Counted from the stretch's first letter, positions 32,973 to 44,002 are shown. The stretch: 64,000 bases of DNA from Phytophthora quininea (GCA_011947345.1 JAAVTG010000057.1:124001-188000); one strand, 5' to 3'. Translations and numbers: made by a program. Notes: a model not told the origin generated them from the sequence alone.

Positions 32973-34099
32973 ATGCGTTGCTTCGACTGCTTCTACCGCT
33001 GCTTCGGGCGTCGCGACGAGGCGCTGACCACGCCCAAGGAGGTCCCGAGCGATGTCGCCACCGTGCAGGAAGAAGTCTCCGTTGTAACCACGTCCACGCC
33101 GTCCAAGGGCCAAGGCAAAGGCCGCGTCACAGACTCGTATACCCTAGGCAAAGTCATCGGCTCGGGCTCGTACTCGGTCGTCCGCGAGAGTGTCCACAAG
33201 AAATCCAAGCAGAAGTTCGCCATCAAATGCATCAAGCGGTCGGAATTATCTGACGAAGACGACGAGGCCATTAAATTCGAGGTGGACATCTTGCAACAGA
33301 TGCAACATCCCCATATCATGACGCTCGAGGAGTTCTTTGTCGAGCCAGAGTACTATTACTTAGTCACCGAGTTTGTCGGTGGCGGAGAACTCTTCGATCG
33401 TATCGTAGAGAAGACCTTCTACACCGAGAAAGAAGCGCGAGATCTCGTCAAGATCCTCGTAGACGCCATCAAGTACTGCCACGACCAGAACGTCGTCCAC
33501 CGAGACTTGAAACCGGAAAACTTGCTGCTCATGTCGGCAGACGACGACGCGTCCATTAAACTCGCGGACTTTGGTTTTGCCAAGACTGTGACCAAGGACG
33601 ATTCCGGACTGGTCACGACGTGTGGCACCCGGGATATGTAGCGCCCGAGATCTTGGAAGGCGCGTCGTATGGCAAACCTGTAGATATATGGAGTATCGGT
33701 GTCATTACGTACATCTTGCTAGCAGGATATCCGCCGTTCCACGACGACTCGCAGCCCATCTTGTTCCGCAAGATCCGTAAGGGCAAGTACTACTACGACT
33801 CGCCGTACTGGGACAACGTCTCGGACGACGCCAAGGAGTTTATCTCCAAGATGCTCGTGGTGAACCCTAAGGACCGCGCGACGGCTGGAGATCTGCTCAA
33901 ACACAAGTGGATCACAGGCGAAGACATCGCCACGGTGCCACTGACCAGCGCACTGACAGAGCTGCGGCGCTTCCATGCCCGCAAGAAATTCAAAGCGGCG
34001 GTACACTCCGTCCAGGCGACGATCAGCATGAACAAGGCACTAAGCGGACTAGGAGAGTCGGCGAAAAGCGGCGGCAACGACTCGGCAGTGTCTCTCTAG
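32973..34099 (+). CDS. CaMK-like Ser/Thr protein kinase
   Basis: ATG 32973 opens a Cys-rich N-terminus ('MRCFDCFYRCFGRRDE') that may be palmitoylated. The kinase domain is complete: glycine loop 'GKVIGSGSYSVV', VAIK-type Lys in 'KFAIKCIKR', 'VVHRDLKPENLLL', 'LADFGFAK', then APE region 'GYVAPEILEGASYGKPVDIW' and 'GYPPFHDDS'. Overall it resembles CaMKI/CaMK-like kinases, with a short C-terminal tail ('RKKFKAAVHSVQATI') that could bind calmodulin. At ~33627, inside the activation segment (after CGT), the frame changes by one missing C in a C run; both halves are well conserved, so consensus error is likely. Confidence 0.88.
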
Positions 34100-34186
34100 A
34101 TCGTAGCACAGGTGGTCAACAGGCCGGTACAGCGATCGCTCTGCTGGTGGCTTGCACAATTTATTCCGTTCAATCTCATTTCGCCT

Positions 34187-34742
34187 TCACTTGAAGGATC
34201 TACGGGCTCGACGCAAGACCTCGAACAGATCAACGCTCACCTGCTGAGGAAAAGATCGAGGCAGCATTTCGTTCGGCTCCAGATCCAACAACATACGCGA
34301 GTCGAAAGTCACTGCATGTACTCTACGGGGTACTATGGGGATCTCGACTTGAGCAGGAAGTGCTTGGTCTTGCTGAATCACCGTGTACAACTTGTAGGTG
34401 GCGCTCGCCAAGTTCTTCTTCCACGATCACACATAAAATGTAGCGCACTCCGGGAATGTTGCCCACAAGTTGGCCTTCCAGTCGAGATGGCTAGGAGTCA
34501 TTGATCAGGGCGAGGAATTCGCGGCTAAATCTTTGATGTCCCTCATTGTGCAGCTCCACCATGACGATCTGTCCGTCAATCCAATCCATACAGCTTGGTT
34601 TGAATTCGTCGCCATCGTTCTCCACGAACGTATTCCATTCATCTTCTGTAGCAGCACACACGGCGATCATCTGCCGGGGATTCATCATAATAGCATCCCA
34701 ATCCAGGTCACGAATCACCTGGTTAATCCTTTCCTCCGCCAT
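34187..34742 (-). pseudogene. Uma2-like nuclease family, copy B (internal deletion)
   Basis: ATG 34742 gives 'MAEERINQVIRDLDWDAI', 'ATEDEWNTFVEN' and 'CMDWIDGQIVMVELHNEG', then stops at 34491. The central third seen in copies A, D and E (the D...E-V-G segment) is missing; sequence resumes at 'LDWKANLWATFPE' in another frame (~34485-34445) and again in a third frame for the C-terminal block 'ATYKLYTVI', 'VTFDSRMLLDLE', 'VDLFEVLRRARRSF' ending at 34187. At least two frame changes plus the deletion make this a true pseudogene. It lies 87 bp from the kinase stop, convergent. Confidence 0.7.
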
Positions 34743-34814
34743 GTCTTGTCGAGTGGACTGTTGACTGTGCATGTTTGCCATTAGAACAACACGTCTGTCT
34801 AGAAGCATCCATCC

Positions 34815-34990
34815 CAGGACGGTCTTCCGAGCCGAGCTGTTAGGAGAACGTCGTAGAGGTCGACAGTCAATGCTTGAGGGAATGACATGCAGATAAGATC
34901 TCGCCGTTACACAACTCCATGTGCGTCGACTTCAGGTGCTGGTTCTCGCTATCGACAAACGCGTTCCACTGCTCCGATATATTGCCCTTA
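34815..34990 (-). pseudogene. Uma2-like nuclease family, copy C (short fragment)
   Basis: On the minus strand 'SEQWNAFVDSENQHLKS' followed by 'MELCNGEILSAC' (~34985-34885) matches the N-terminal part of copies A, B and D. In the next frame 'FPQALTVDLYDVLLTARLG' (~34890-34830) matches their last ~20 residues. About 150 central residues are missing. It sits head-to-tail with copy B. Confidence 0.6.
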
Positions 34991-35145
34991 TGGATGGAGA
35001 GTCATGAGCTTGAAGGGAATTGGCAGTACAGCATTTAATTTGGCCCGACATTAAATAATAGCATCATCAACATGATATTTGTATTGAAGGTATCATTTAT
35101 TTCGGATCGGCCGTTTTTGTCGTCACTTCATCATCCAGATTGGCC

Positions 35146-36771
35146 ATGTTCGGCACGCTGGTTCGCCTCCGCGACTATGTCTTGTTCGAGCGCAACCCGC
35201 TGGTGCAGATCCTGTACTTCTTGGCCATGGGGGCCTGCTACTACCTGTACCTGCGAGAGGCGCACCCATTGCTGCCGAACGAATACGTGGACGACTACCA
35301 CAAGTGCGAAAACTATCAAAGCTGCTTAGAGAATGATACATTTACATAATAAATGTTTATTTATTTTATTCGCAGGTGGCTGGCGACGGTACTTTTCGTG
35401 CTGTCATTAATATTCTACATCGTGATGTGTGTGAGCGACCCTGGCGTGATCCGTCACGACAATTTGGAGACGTTCACGCAGTACGTGAACCACCCAGTGC
35501 TGTATCCAGAGGCTAAATACTGCCGCACCTGCAAGACCATCAAGTGGGTATTTATTGAAAAAATCGGCATTATTTTAGGTTATAATGCTCTTGCTTTTGT
35601 ATAGATTACCAAGATCGAAGCATTGCCGGCTGTGCAACCATTGCGTCGGCCGATTCGACCACCAGTACGTTGATTTCGCTGTTGTTGTGTTTCTTTAGTA
35701 GGTATTAACGCTGTGGTTGTTATAATCTGCAGCTGCAGTGCGTTTTGCTTGGTTTTGAAGTGTGTACATTGTTGACATTAAGCTGATGAATTTATGTGAA
35801 TTGTAGTCTGGTTCAATGGCTGTGTTGGGGAGAAGAACTACAAGTATTTCCTCATTTATCTGCTTGTAAGTAAAGATTTCTGCGTGAAATAAAAACATCT
35901 TACTGATAGTGATTGGTCTGTTAATCAGGTCCAGTTTGGTGTGTGTATCGAGGGCTTTTACGTGACAAGCAGCGTGTTCCTCGTTCAGGTTGGACACCCG
36001 CACAATCTCGCCTTTGTGTTGTTTCTAATGTTACTGGTATTCTGGTATTATAGACAGAGGACTATCTCCACTCTTCGGAAGGACCAAACCATACTGAAGT
36101 GGACAGAGCGGAAAGAGCGAACGCTCTGCAGTTGCTTATTGCGGTACGTATTATCCAATTTTTAATCAATATTATTGCAGAATGTTCTTTAACTGACATT
36201 TAACGCCTACGCAGAGCAACCAAGCGCTGGGTTTTGTCACAGCGATGTGTCTTATGACCAGTATCATTCTCTGGGTCTTCCTCTTGATGCAGCTCAAGCG
36301 AATTGCGCAAAACACCACCGCAAATGAGTCTTTCAAACGCGAAGACTTGCGTGAAGAAGCGGAAGTTGAAGGAGAGACGTCTGGCCGTCGGATGTTCCGC
36401 TTCCTTTTCAAGCGACTCAACTTCAAGAAGCGACCCAAGCTGGCAGTCCCGCGCTGCGAGCAAAGAAAACGTTGGATGCATCTTGGGGTGGCTTGTTCTC
36501 CCCGGACAGCATCATGAACACTGAACAGAGCTTCTCCGTGGACGATGTGGACTACAACCCTTACAAACTTAACTCGTTCAAGGAGAATTTGCTAGATGCT
36601 CTGCAACTTGGCCGCAACAATGGCAACAACAAAGAAAAAGGCAATAGATCAATCGGCTTCTTTCAATTCAGAGTTGTTGGTCACTTTCGGTGCTTCCTAA
36701 CTAAAACACGACAAGATGGCTGTGGCAAGAATCAACCAAGCAATACACGATCTAGATTGGGATGCGATTAG
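35146..36771 (+). CDS. DHHC-type protein S-acyltransferase with a 5-nt microexon
   Basis: Eight exons: 35146-35303, 35376-35543, 35605-35664, 35733-35737, 35807-35865, 35929-35988, 36054-36143 and 36215 onward; introns 61-72 bp. Two N-terminal TMs, the cysteine-rich zinc domain ('YCRTCKTIK', '[16 protein letters not shown]') and, after splicing, [16 protein letters not shown]; then TM3-4 and a TTxE-type motif ('NTTANESF'). The catalytic Cys codon falls inside the 5-nt exon CTGCA. The enzyme palmitoylates cytosolic Cys of membrane proteins. A one-base loss at ~36440-36470 changes frame in the C-terminal tail; the tail frame runs to 36771, overlapping the nuclease-like copy D, so its true end is unsure. 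Confidence 0.85.
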
Positions 36772-37461
36772 GCAGCGTCCTCGGCAGCTAGTTACTGTAT
36801 GCGATGCAACAGAAGACGATGAATGGACCGCCTTCACGGAGAGCGACGGCGACGAACTCAAACCAAGTTGTCTGAAATGGATTAACGGACAGATCGTCAT
36901 GGTGGAGCGGCACAATGCGGAGCACTAAAGGTTTAGCTGCGTATTCAACACCCTGATCCACCGTAATCCAGGCACGTGGAGTTTGCTGCCTGCTCACGGC
37001 TCAGCATGCACGGGCAGACCCCGACGCATGGCCGACGCAAGATTTGGTCCCGATCCACGAGCGGGCAGTACACTACCAGAAGCAGAGGCTAATTACTGTG
37101 AGTGGCATACGCTTAAAGTCGAGGTTGGCTTTAGTCGTCAATGGGGGAGGTGCCTCCCGGCCAACTCGACTGGAGGGCCAATCTGTGGGCAACATTCCCC
37201 GGAGTGCACTACATTTTGTGTGTGGTGGTGAAAAATCGCTTGGCAAGCGCCACCTACAAGTTGTACACGGTGATTCATCAAGGCCAAGCTCTCCCTGACC
37301 AAGACGATATCCCCATAGTTGGACCCCGCACGGTGGTGACTTTCGACTCTCGTGTGCTGTTAGGTTTGCAGGCAGACGAATTGCTGCCCCTCCGCTTTCC
37401 TCCACAGGTGCGAATGGATCTGTACGAGATCCTGATTGAAGCCCGCAGTGTTTTCGGTTGA
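36716..37461 (+). pseudogene. Uma2-like nuclease family, copy D (best-preserved sequence)
   Basis: ATG 36716 gives '[20 protein letters not shown]', 'CDATEDDEWTAFTES' and 'CLKWINGQIVMVERH', then TAA at 36926-36928 where copy B has Gln (CAA). The same frame continues through 'MADARFGPDPRAG' and 'EWHTLKVEVGFSRQWG' to ~37145, where one missing G (G5 run) shifts to the frame holding 'GQLDWRANLWATFPGVHYIL', 'VTFDSRVLLGLQADELLP' and 'VRMDLYEILIEARSVFG' (stop 37461). The D-x2-K-like 'DWRANLW..FPGVHYIL' block parallels the Uma2 'D..K..lY...GV..yW' element; here K is replaced by R. Confidence 0.68.
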
Positions 37462-37563
37462 TGATGAATGGCAAAGAACTTAGTTAACAATTGTTTGGAC
37501 ATGAAAATCGACAGCCTATGCATGAACACTAATCAGCATCGCAGCAGGTGCTTGACTCCTTGG

Positions 37564-39167
37564 TCAAGCACGGCGGGCGACACCATCCGTGGGGATCACG
37601 TTCACCTTCATGCCGTTCTTCATGCCAAGACTGATGCCCATGGTACCGCGAATGTCCTGGCCTGGGACTTCCGCCATGTGGAAGCGACTTACCAAACAGG
37701 CCGTCACGATCTTCATCTCAATCATCGCGAGCTTCCGGCCGACGCATTTGCGGGGACCAGCACTAAAGGCGATGAACTTGAGCGGAGGAAGCATTAGCAG
37801 CCTCTCCTCCTTCTCGTCGAGGAATCTTTCGGGCTTAAATTCCGCGGCATCCCGTCCCCAGATACTCGGCAGTAGTGCCGACGCATGGTACAACAACGTC
37901 GTATCGGTGCCCTTGCGGATGAACGTGCCATCCGGGAAGACTGTATCTTGAGTGCAGTGCTGCGTCACGCAGGGGCTGGCGGCTTGAGACGCAGACTTTC
38001 ACGGATCGTAGCCTCCAAGAACGGGATACCATCCAGCTTCTCCATCGACGGTACGTAGCTCTCATCTTTGGCGAGTTTCGGGATCTTGGCGAGTAGTTCT
38101 GCTCGCAATTTGTTCTCTACGTGCGGGTTCTCATGCAGCAAGTGCATCAACCAGCTCGTCGCGTCTCCGGTGGTATCTTTCCCCGCCAATACCCCAGCGA
38201 GTGAGATGTTAAACACGTCCGACGGCAACACTTTCTGTCCGCTGACATGTTCACTGTCTAGCAAAATGGACACGATATCCTTTGGAACGGGGCCTTGAGG
38301 CTCTCCACGAGCTGCAGCCTCCAGTCGCTGCTTGCGACGCTCGATCGCGCCCGAGATATTGGTCATGACAAAGTCGGTGATCACTGCCATGTCTTGTCGA
38401 AGTCGACGCTCCGAGCCGACGTTCAAGTAGCGCTTGAGCTTCCAGACCCACATGGGCACGGCGAATCTCTCCAGAGAGATGTGGTTGGCGTCGTCGATAG
38501 CAGTCTCGAACTCGTGCTCCCCGCCAGCCTCCAGTAGCCCCAACTTGCTACCGAATTCGATCTCGGCGAACGTCTCGAGCGTGAACCGCCCCATGATGTG
38601 GTGGACGTCGATACTTTTGCCATTCTCCGCCGCTTGGGCGAGCACGCGCTGCAATGCCAACGCGCACTTCTGCACGATCGGCGTCATGTGGTCTCGCAAG
38701 GCTCGAGCCGTGAAGAGATTCACGAGAGCCTTGCGCTGGAACTTCCAGCGTTCTCCATTGATGATGACGATGTTCTCGCCCATAAAGTCGTCCAGCAGGT
38801 CGCGCACTTGCGGTCCTTTGATGAACGTGTCGAAGTGCACCTTGAGAATCTGCTCAAAGTCTTCAGGTCGGGACGAGAACAGCCAGTCGTTCTTGCCCGG
38901 TTGCTTGAGCACGAACGGCGCGCCATTGCGCGCGACGCTTTGCTCGGCCAGCCAGTCCGGGAAGTCGTCCAGGTGCTTGGCCATGATCAACGTGTGGCCG
39001 AGCAAAGGCAGTGCGCCGGGCAAGTACGGCACGGGCTTGACCGGTTCCTTGTCGTCGTTGTCGTCGTCTTCGTCGGCGATGAGTCGGTACACCGCGACGG
39101 TGGCGGCCGCCACCGCGACCCCGGTCACGAACGGATGCATCTCGAAGAGCTGCCACGGCGACAGCAT
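37564..39167 (-). CDS. Cytochrome P450, CYP86-like fatty-acid hydroxylase type
   Basis: ATG 39167. An N-terminal hydrophobic anchor ('FVTGVAVAAATVAVYRLIA'), then the hinge 'PYLPGALPLLGHT', I-helix 'LAGVLAGKDTTGDATSWL' (A/G-G-x-D-T-T), K-helix 'EATIRESLRL' (E-x-x-R) and heme loop 'FSAGPRKCVGRKLA' with the Cys ligand. Overall it resembles the CYP86/CYP94 clan of long-chain fatty-acid omega-hydroxylases. Between K-helix and heme loop the frame changes at ~37968 (C4 where C5 fits), so the gene is split in the assembly but otherwise complete to TAG/stop at 37564. Divergent from a related P450. Confidence 0.88.
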
Positions 39168-39925
39168 TGCTGACTGCTTGGCGAGAACGTGAATGGCGAC
39201 GCAGGCGGCGGTGGCTCGTTCCGTCGGTCACAGCGCAGCGACGCGGGCGTTTGATGGCGCGAGGCCCGCGTGGAAGCATCTCCAGGCCTTCAATTCCGTT
39301 CCCTCCGATCAGAGCAGCCGAATGCCACTCCACTTTGATTCGAGCCGTCCGCTGGTGATGACCGTGGCGATCGAGTTGACCTGGATAAGCTCGACGGCTT
39401 GCGGGTGGTCCTTTGGCGATCTCGGTGGACCACTTGGACGTTTCCGTCTCGATCTTGGAATCGATGGCTGGCGCGTCGGCCCTTGCATGCTTCGAGTTCG
39501 ATCACGGTCATCGTGCAAGTCGCACGGCCCCCAGATGCAGAACAAATATGCAGCAGTCATCGCACGGCGCAGGTGCTGCATGCGCCAACTCTGCATGGCT
39601 GCTCAGAGCGCACGTCGAAAGATGGCGAGGCAAAGCGCATGTGGCGTAGCGTCCTCCACTTCGATGTTGCTCAGCAGAGTGGGAGGTCGCACGTTGAGTA
39701 TCTGGCGCAGTCCGTGGCAAACTCGACAGCCACGTCTCGTCCTGGAAGGATCAGCGGTCTCCAGTATCGGGTGGCTTCTTCTTGTCGCTCGTGGCGCTCG
39801 GTTCAAGTCGAGCATGGCCAAGCAAGCCGTGCAGACACAACCGACACAACGCAATTGGCCTCGTCGCGGGCAGAACGTTCACGCAATTCACCGGGCACCG
39901 TCAAATTCAAATACACGCACGCACC
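39168..39925. other. GC-rich intergenic region between two divergent P450 genes
   Basis: A 758-bp spacer between ATGs. It contains long chance open frames on both strands (e.g. plus 39193-39948), but none shows a domain or matches a neighbour. It probably holds both promoters; I could not pick a convincing Inr/FPR site. Confidence 0.4.
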
Positions 39926-41577
39926 ATGCTGCGTCGCTGGTTCACTAAGCACCGTGCCGTGTCGCCGCTCGGTCCTGCTGGTCTCGCCGTGTTGGCCGGC
40001 GCGGCCGTGGTCGCCGTCTACTTGACCTCGCGACCAAGCAGCGCAGTGCTCGTCGAGCACCAAGATAACCAGGAAGACCACCACAAACCCGAGCCCAAGC
40101 CCAAGGTCGTGCCGTACCTGCCGTCCAAGGTGCCGGTCATCGGCAACATGCTGCAACTCGCCACCAACTCGCACCGCTTCCACGACTGGATGGCGGAGCA
40201 GTGTTTGGCTCACGACGGCGTGTTCAAACTGCACCTGCCCGGTCTCAACGACATGCTCGTCACCGCCGTGCCCGAGCACTACGAGCACGTCGTCAAGACG
40301 CAGTACGAGCACTTTAGCAAGGGCAAGATGCAGTACAACATGTTCGTGGACCTCATGGGCCACAGCGTCTTGATCATTGAAGGGGAGCGCTGGAAGTACC
40401 ATCGTCGTCTGCTCGTCCGGCTTTTCAGTGCTCGCGCGCTGCGTGAACACATGACGCCCGTCATCCAGCGCCACACGCTGCTGCTGCAGAACGTCTTCCT
40501 CAAAGCTGCCGTGCGTCGCCAACCGGTGGACGTGTACATGCTCATGCACCGGTTCACGTTCAAAGCTTTCGCCGAGATGATCTTCAACAACACGCTGGAC
40601 GACATCGACTCGGAGCACGAGCATCCGTTCGAGACGGCGTTCGACAACGCCCAGTCCATCGTGGCCAGCCGCGTGCAGACGCCCGTGTTCCTCTGGAAGC
40701 TCAAGCGCTGGCTCAACGTCGGGTCCGAACGACAGCTGCGGAAGGACATCGCCACCATCGACGAGTTCATCATGACCATCATCTCCGCCGCGATCGACAA
40801 GCGGCAGAAGCGCCAGGACGATATTAAGGCTGGGAGACCAGTCAAGGAAGCCGACAAAGATATCGTTTCCATCGTACTCGAGTGTATGGAGCAGGACGGA
40901 GACATGGTGTCCCCGTGGACGTCCGCAACATCGCCGTGGCCGCATTAGGCGCCGGTCGCGACACCTCAGCCGACACGATGAGCTGGTTGATCCACACCTT
41001 AAGCCACCACCCTCGTGTCGAGCACAGACTCGGTCGGAGCTGCTGCATCACCTACCCAAGCTTTCGACGTCGCCGACCTACGTCCCGTCCATGGAAGACG
41101 TTCAGGGTCTTGTCTACCTCGAAGCGACGATCCGCGAGCTGCTACGACTCCAAACGCCGGTGCCGTTCACACTGCGCGAGTGCATCCACGACACCATCTT
41201 CTCGGATGGCACGTTCGTGCCCAAAGGGACTAACGTCGGCATGTGCCACTACGGTGCCGCACGACGGACGGAAGTCTGGGGCCCCGACGCTACCGAATTC
41301 AGACCCGAACGATTCATCGACCCCAAGACTAACAAACTACTGGAGACGCCGTCCGCTAAATTCAACGCTTTCAGCGGCGGCCACCGTGTGTGTCGGCAAG
41401 AGTCTGGCCATGCTGGAGATGAAGATCGTGATCGCTGCGCTCGTCGGGCGATTCCACTTCGACGAACTGCCCGACCAAGACGTGCAGTACGCCATGGGCA
41501 TCACCATTGGCATGCGGAATGCGCTCATGATGCACATCCAGCCCGTCACGGCCGGATCGCCCGGCGCCGCCGCGTAA
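39926..41577 (+). CDS. Cytochrome P450, paralogue of the divergent neighbour
   Basis: ATG 39926 ('MLRRWFTKHRAVSPLGPAG'). A membrane anchor, hinge 'PYLPSKVPVIGNML', 'EGERWKYHRRLLVRLFSARA' (C-helix W-x-x-x-R), I-helix 'AALGAGRDTSADTMSWLI', K-helix 'EATIRELLRL', PERF motif 'EFRPERF' and heme loop with 'VCVGKSLAMLEMKIV' are all present. Three frame changes separate them: ~40905 (one missing base), ~41030 (one missing base) and ~41390 (two missing bases in a GT repeat beside the heme Cys). Gene order and similarity show an old inverted duplication with the P450 at 37.6-39.2 kb. Confidence 0.85.
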
Positions 41578-41696
41578 GTGTTGTGTAGTAAGCAACTCAA
41601 CGTGATCCGCTCTTGAATGAACATATCAGCGTTTGACTTCTCGCCTGGAAAGTTACTCATGACGGCCCAAGGCAGGCGGATGCTAAGCACGTGGCC

Positions 41697-42439
41697 TCAG
41701 TCCATGACTCCGCGGGCTCGACTCAAGACCTCGAACAGGTCGACGCTCACCTGCCGGGGAAGACGGTCAGGAAGCGCATCGTTCGGCCCCAAACCCAACA
41801 GAAAGCGAGTGTTGAAATTCACCACCGTTTGGGGTCCAACAATGGGGATCGGGTCCAGATCAGGAAGCGGCCGGCCTCGACGCGTCACCACGTGCAACTT
41901 GTAGGCGGCGCTCACCAAGTTATCTTCCACCGCCACACACAAGATGTAGCGAACTCCAGCACACGCCGCCCAGATGTTAGCTTTCCAATCCATGTTGCTG
42001 CGACGGAGTCCCCATTGACGACTGAAGCCAACCTCCACTTTGAGGGTGTGCCAGAATCGCTGACTCGTCACTCCTGGCGGTCGTGTGCAGCGCGTCTCTC
42101 AACTGGGACCAAAACTTGCGTCGGCCATGCGTTTGGTTCTGCTGCTGCTGAACGCGGTGCCGAAAGACCGCAGAAAATCGTCCACACGGGGATTGCGGAA
42201 GAAGATTCGCCCGATGAACTCTGTAGCGAACGTGTCGTGTTCCGCAAAGGCTCTACAATAACGATCTGTCCGTTAATCCATTCCATAGAGTTTGGTTTAG
42301 TTTGTCGCCATCGCTCTCCACCAAACTGTTCCATTCCTCTGCAGTCGCGTTGCACATAGTGACCACTTGTCGAGCGATTCTGCAAAATCGCATCCCAGTC
42401 CAGACCACGAATCGCTCTATTAAACCTTGCCACCGCCAT
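41697..42439 (-). pseudogene. Uma2-like nuclease family, copy E
   Basis: ATG 42439 gives 'MAVARFNRAIRGLDWDAILQ', then the frame wanders: an 'NATAEEWNSLVES'-like block lies in another frame near 42355-42310, and 'NSMEWINGQIVIVEPL' in the first. The C-terminal part (42071-41697) is clean: 'WHTLKVEVGFSRQWG', 'MDWKANIWAACAGVRYILCV', 'VVNFNTRFLLGLGP', 'VSVDLFEVLSRARGVMD'. Here the D-W-K motif is intact. It is convergent with the P450 gene, 119 bp between stops. Frame changes, including a lost segment around 'DA.FGP', mark it as a pseudogene. Confidence 0.68.
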
Positions 42440-42589
42440 ATCTTGTCGAGTTTGCTTCCTCGCTGGCTGGGACGGGGTCGAAGCGTTCTTCCACATCAAC
42501 TTGGAAGTTGTACTGAAATTGGAGATGTTTTTGACACATGCCAGATTGGATGGTCATTGTGCATTCTTGCAGGCATTGACACATCATCC

Positions 42590-43899
42590 ATGGCGTGGGG
42601 AAGCGAGCTGGCGTGGACGACTTGCTGCTGAAGCTCCAGCAGCCCAAGACGGCCAAGAGTCTCTATGTCATGAACACTCGGTCCATCTCGGATGCCGATT
42701 TCGTCAAGTTGGCGTCCACCATCAGCACCAACACGTTACTAGAAGAGCTGTACCTGTCAGGGCATCGATTGGGAGCCGACGGACTCAGCGCGTTTGCAGA
42801 CTGCTTGGCTGTCAATACGACACTCAAGCACTTGAGTCTGGGCAACGACTCGCTGGGTGACGAAGCAGTGCAGACTTTGTGCACTGGTTTGAAGCAAAAC
42901 ACCAACTCTGCCATGCAGAACTGGGACCTCGAATACAAGTCTCTTACGGCCTCTGGCGTTGCAGCGATCGCCGATCTGTTGGCGGTGAATTCGTCATTGA
43001 AGACGTTGTCATTGTCCCGCAATCAGATTGGGGATGAAGGCGTTGAGACGTTGGCAGCGGGACTCCATACGAACGCCAACGCGGCGTTGCAGGAACTACA
43101 CATGACGGATGCTGGGATCACCGGGGCTGGACTCGACAAGCTAGCAACGTTGCTAGCCAAGCCTGACTGCTCGTTGACGACGTTGCAGCTGTCATTCAAC
43201 TCGCTGGAGACCGCGACGTCGAGTTTCTTTGATGCTCTAGCGACGAATTCGTCGCTGAAGAAGTTGCAGCTCAAGGAGAGCAAGCTCACGGACGTGCATG
43301 CTGCTGCTCTCGGTGCTGCACTCAAGCAGAACAAGACGCTGCTTGAGATCGACCTGACGGACAATGCACTGACTCAAGCGGCCTGCGTTGCGCTGGCTGA
43401 CGGTCTTCGCGAGAACAAGACGCTGCAGATCCTGCGGCTGAGCAACAACAAATGTCAAGATGAAGGTGCTGTGGTGCTCGCCGATGCACTCAAGACGCAC
43501 AACACGTCGCTGGTTTACTTGGAGCTGAGCAACAACGGGCTCACTGTCGCTGGTATGACGCCGCTGCTTGGTGCTCAAACGCTGAAGAAGCTCCACCTGT
43601 TCAACAACGGACTTGGCGATGGCTTGCACGAGTTACTGCCGGCGCTGTTAGGTAACTCCGTCATCGAGACGTTCGATGTGGGTGCCAATAAACTGCATGG
43701 CGAGCTGGCAGTGACGCTGTTCAATGCACTACATGCTCATCCGTCCCTCAAGACACTCGAGATGGGAGGAAACAGCATCGGTGAGGAAGGTCACAAGGCT
43801 CTCGACAAGCTCAAGGCGGCGAACCGAACACTGGACGTGGCTGTCGACAAGAACGCGCAAGACGAAGACGGCAGCTTCAACTTCCAGAACCAACAGTAG
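42590..43899 (+). CDS. Ribonuclease-inhibitor-type LRR protein
   Basis: About 434 residues made almost wholly of ~28-residue RNI-like LRRs ('LEELYLSGHRLGADGLSAFA', 'LKTLSLSRNQIGDEGVETLA', 'LQILRLSNNKCQDEGAVVLA'), ending with a short acidic tail ('DEDGSFNFQNQQ'). The main frame is open from 42595 but has no early ATG; ATG 42590 lies one missing base away (G4 run at 42597-42600), which would give a start MAWG before 'KRAGVDDLLLKL'. That is the preferred start. Such proteins are scaffolds related to RanGAP/NOD LRRs; no catalytic RanGAP features stand out. Confidence 0.82.
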
Positions 43900-44002
43900 A
43901 TCGACTCACTCACTGGCGCTGTATGATAAATAGATGGACCGCAACATGGTCACTACCGTTTTAACGTCAAAAACGACTGCGGTTCCTGCGCTGTGAGCTC
44001 GG

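Noticed and set aside
32973..34099. Kinase as a pseudogene
   Set aside because: All catalytic motifs are intact on both sides of a single missing C, in line with the window-wide consensus-error pattern.
35733..35737. Single intron 35665-35806 instead of a microexon
   Set aside because: Direct joining of 35664 to 35807 destroys the frame and the DHHC cysteine; the 5-nt exon restores both with good splice sites.
39193..39948. 251-codon plus-strand frame between the P450 genes
   Set aside because: No recognisable domain, overlaps the P450 start, compositionally biased.
39803..40945. Long antisense open frame (380 codons) opposite the second P450
   Set aside because: It is the shadow of a GC-rich coding strand; it has His/Asp/Val-rich composition and no domain, while the sense strand has all P450 motifs.
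25721..42439. Repeat-induced point mutation as cause of decay in the nuclease-like copies
   Set aside because: Only copy A shows purely transition-type stops; the others carry indels and deletions, and oomycetes are not known to have RIP.
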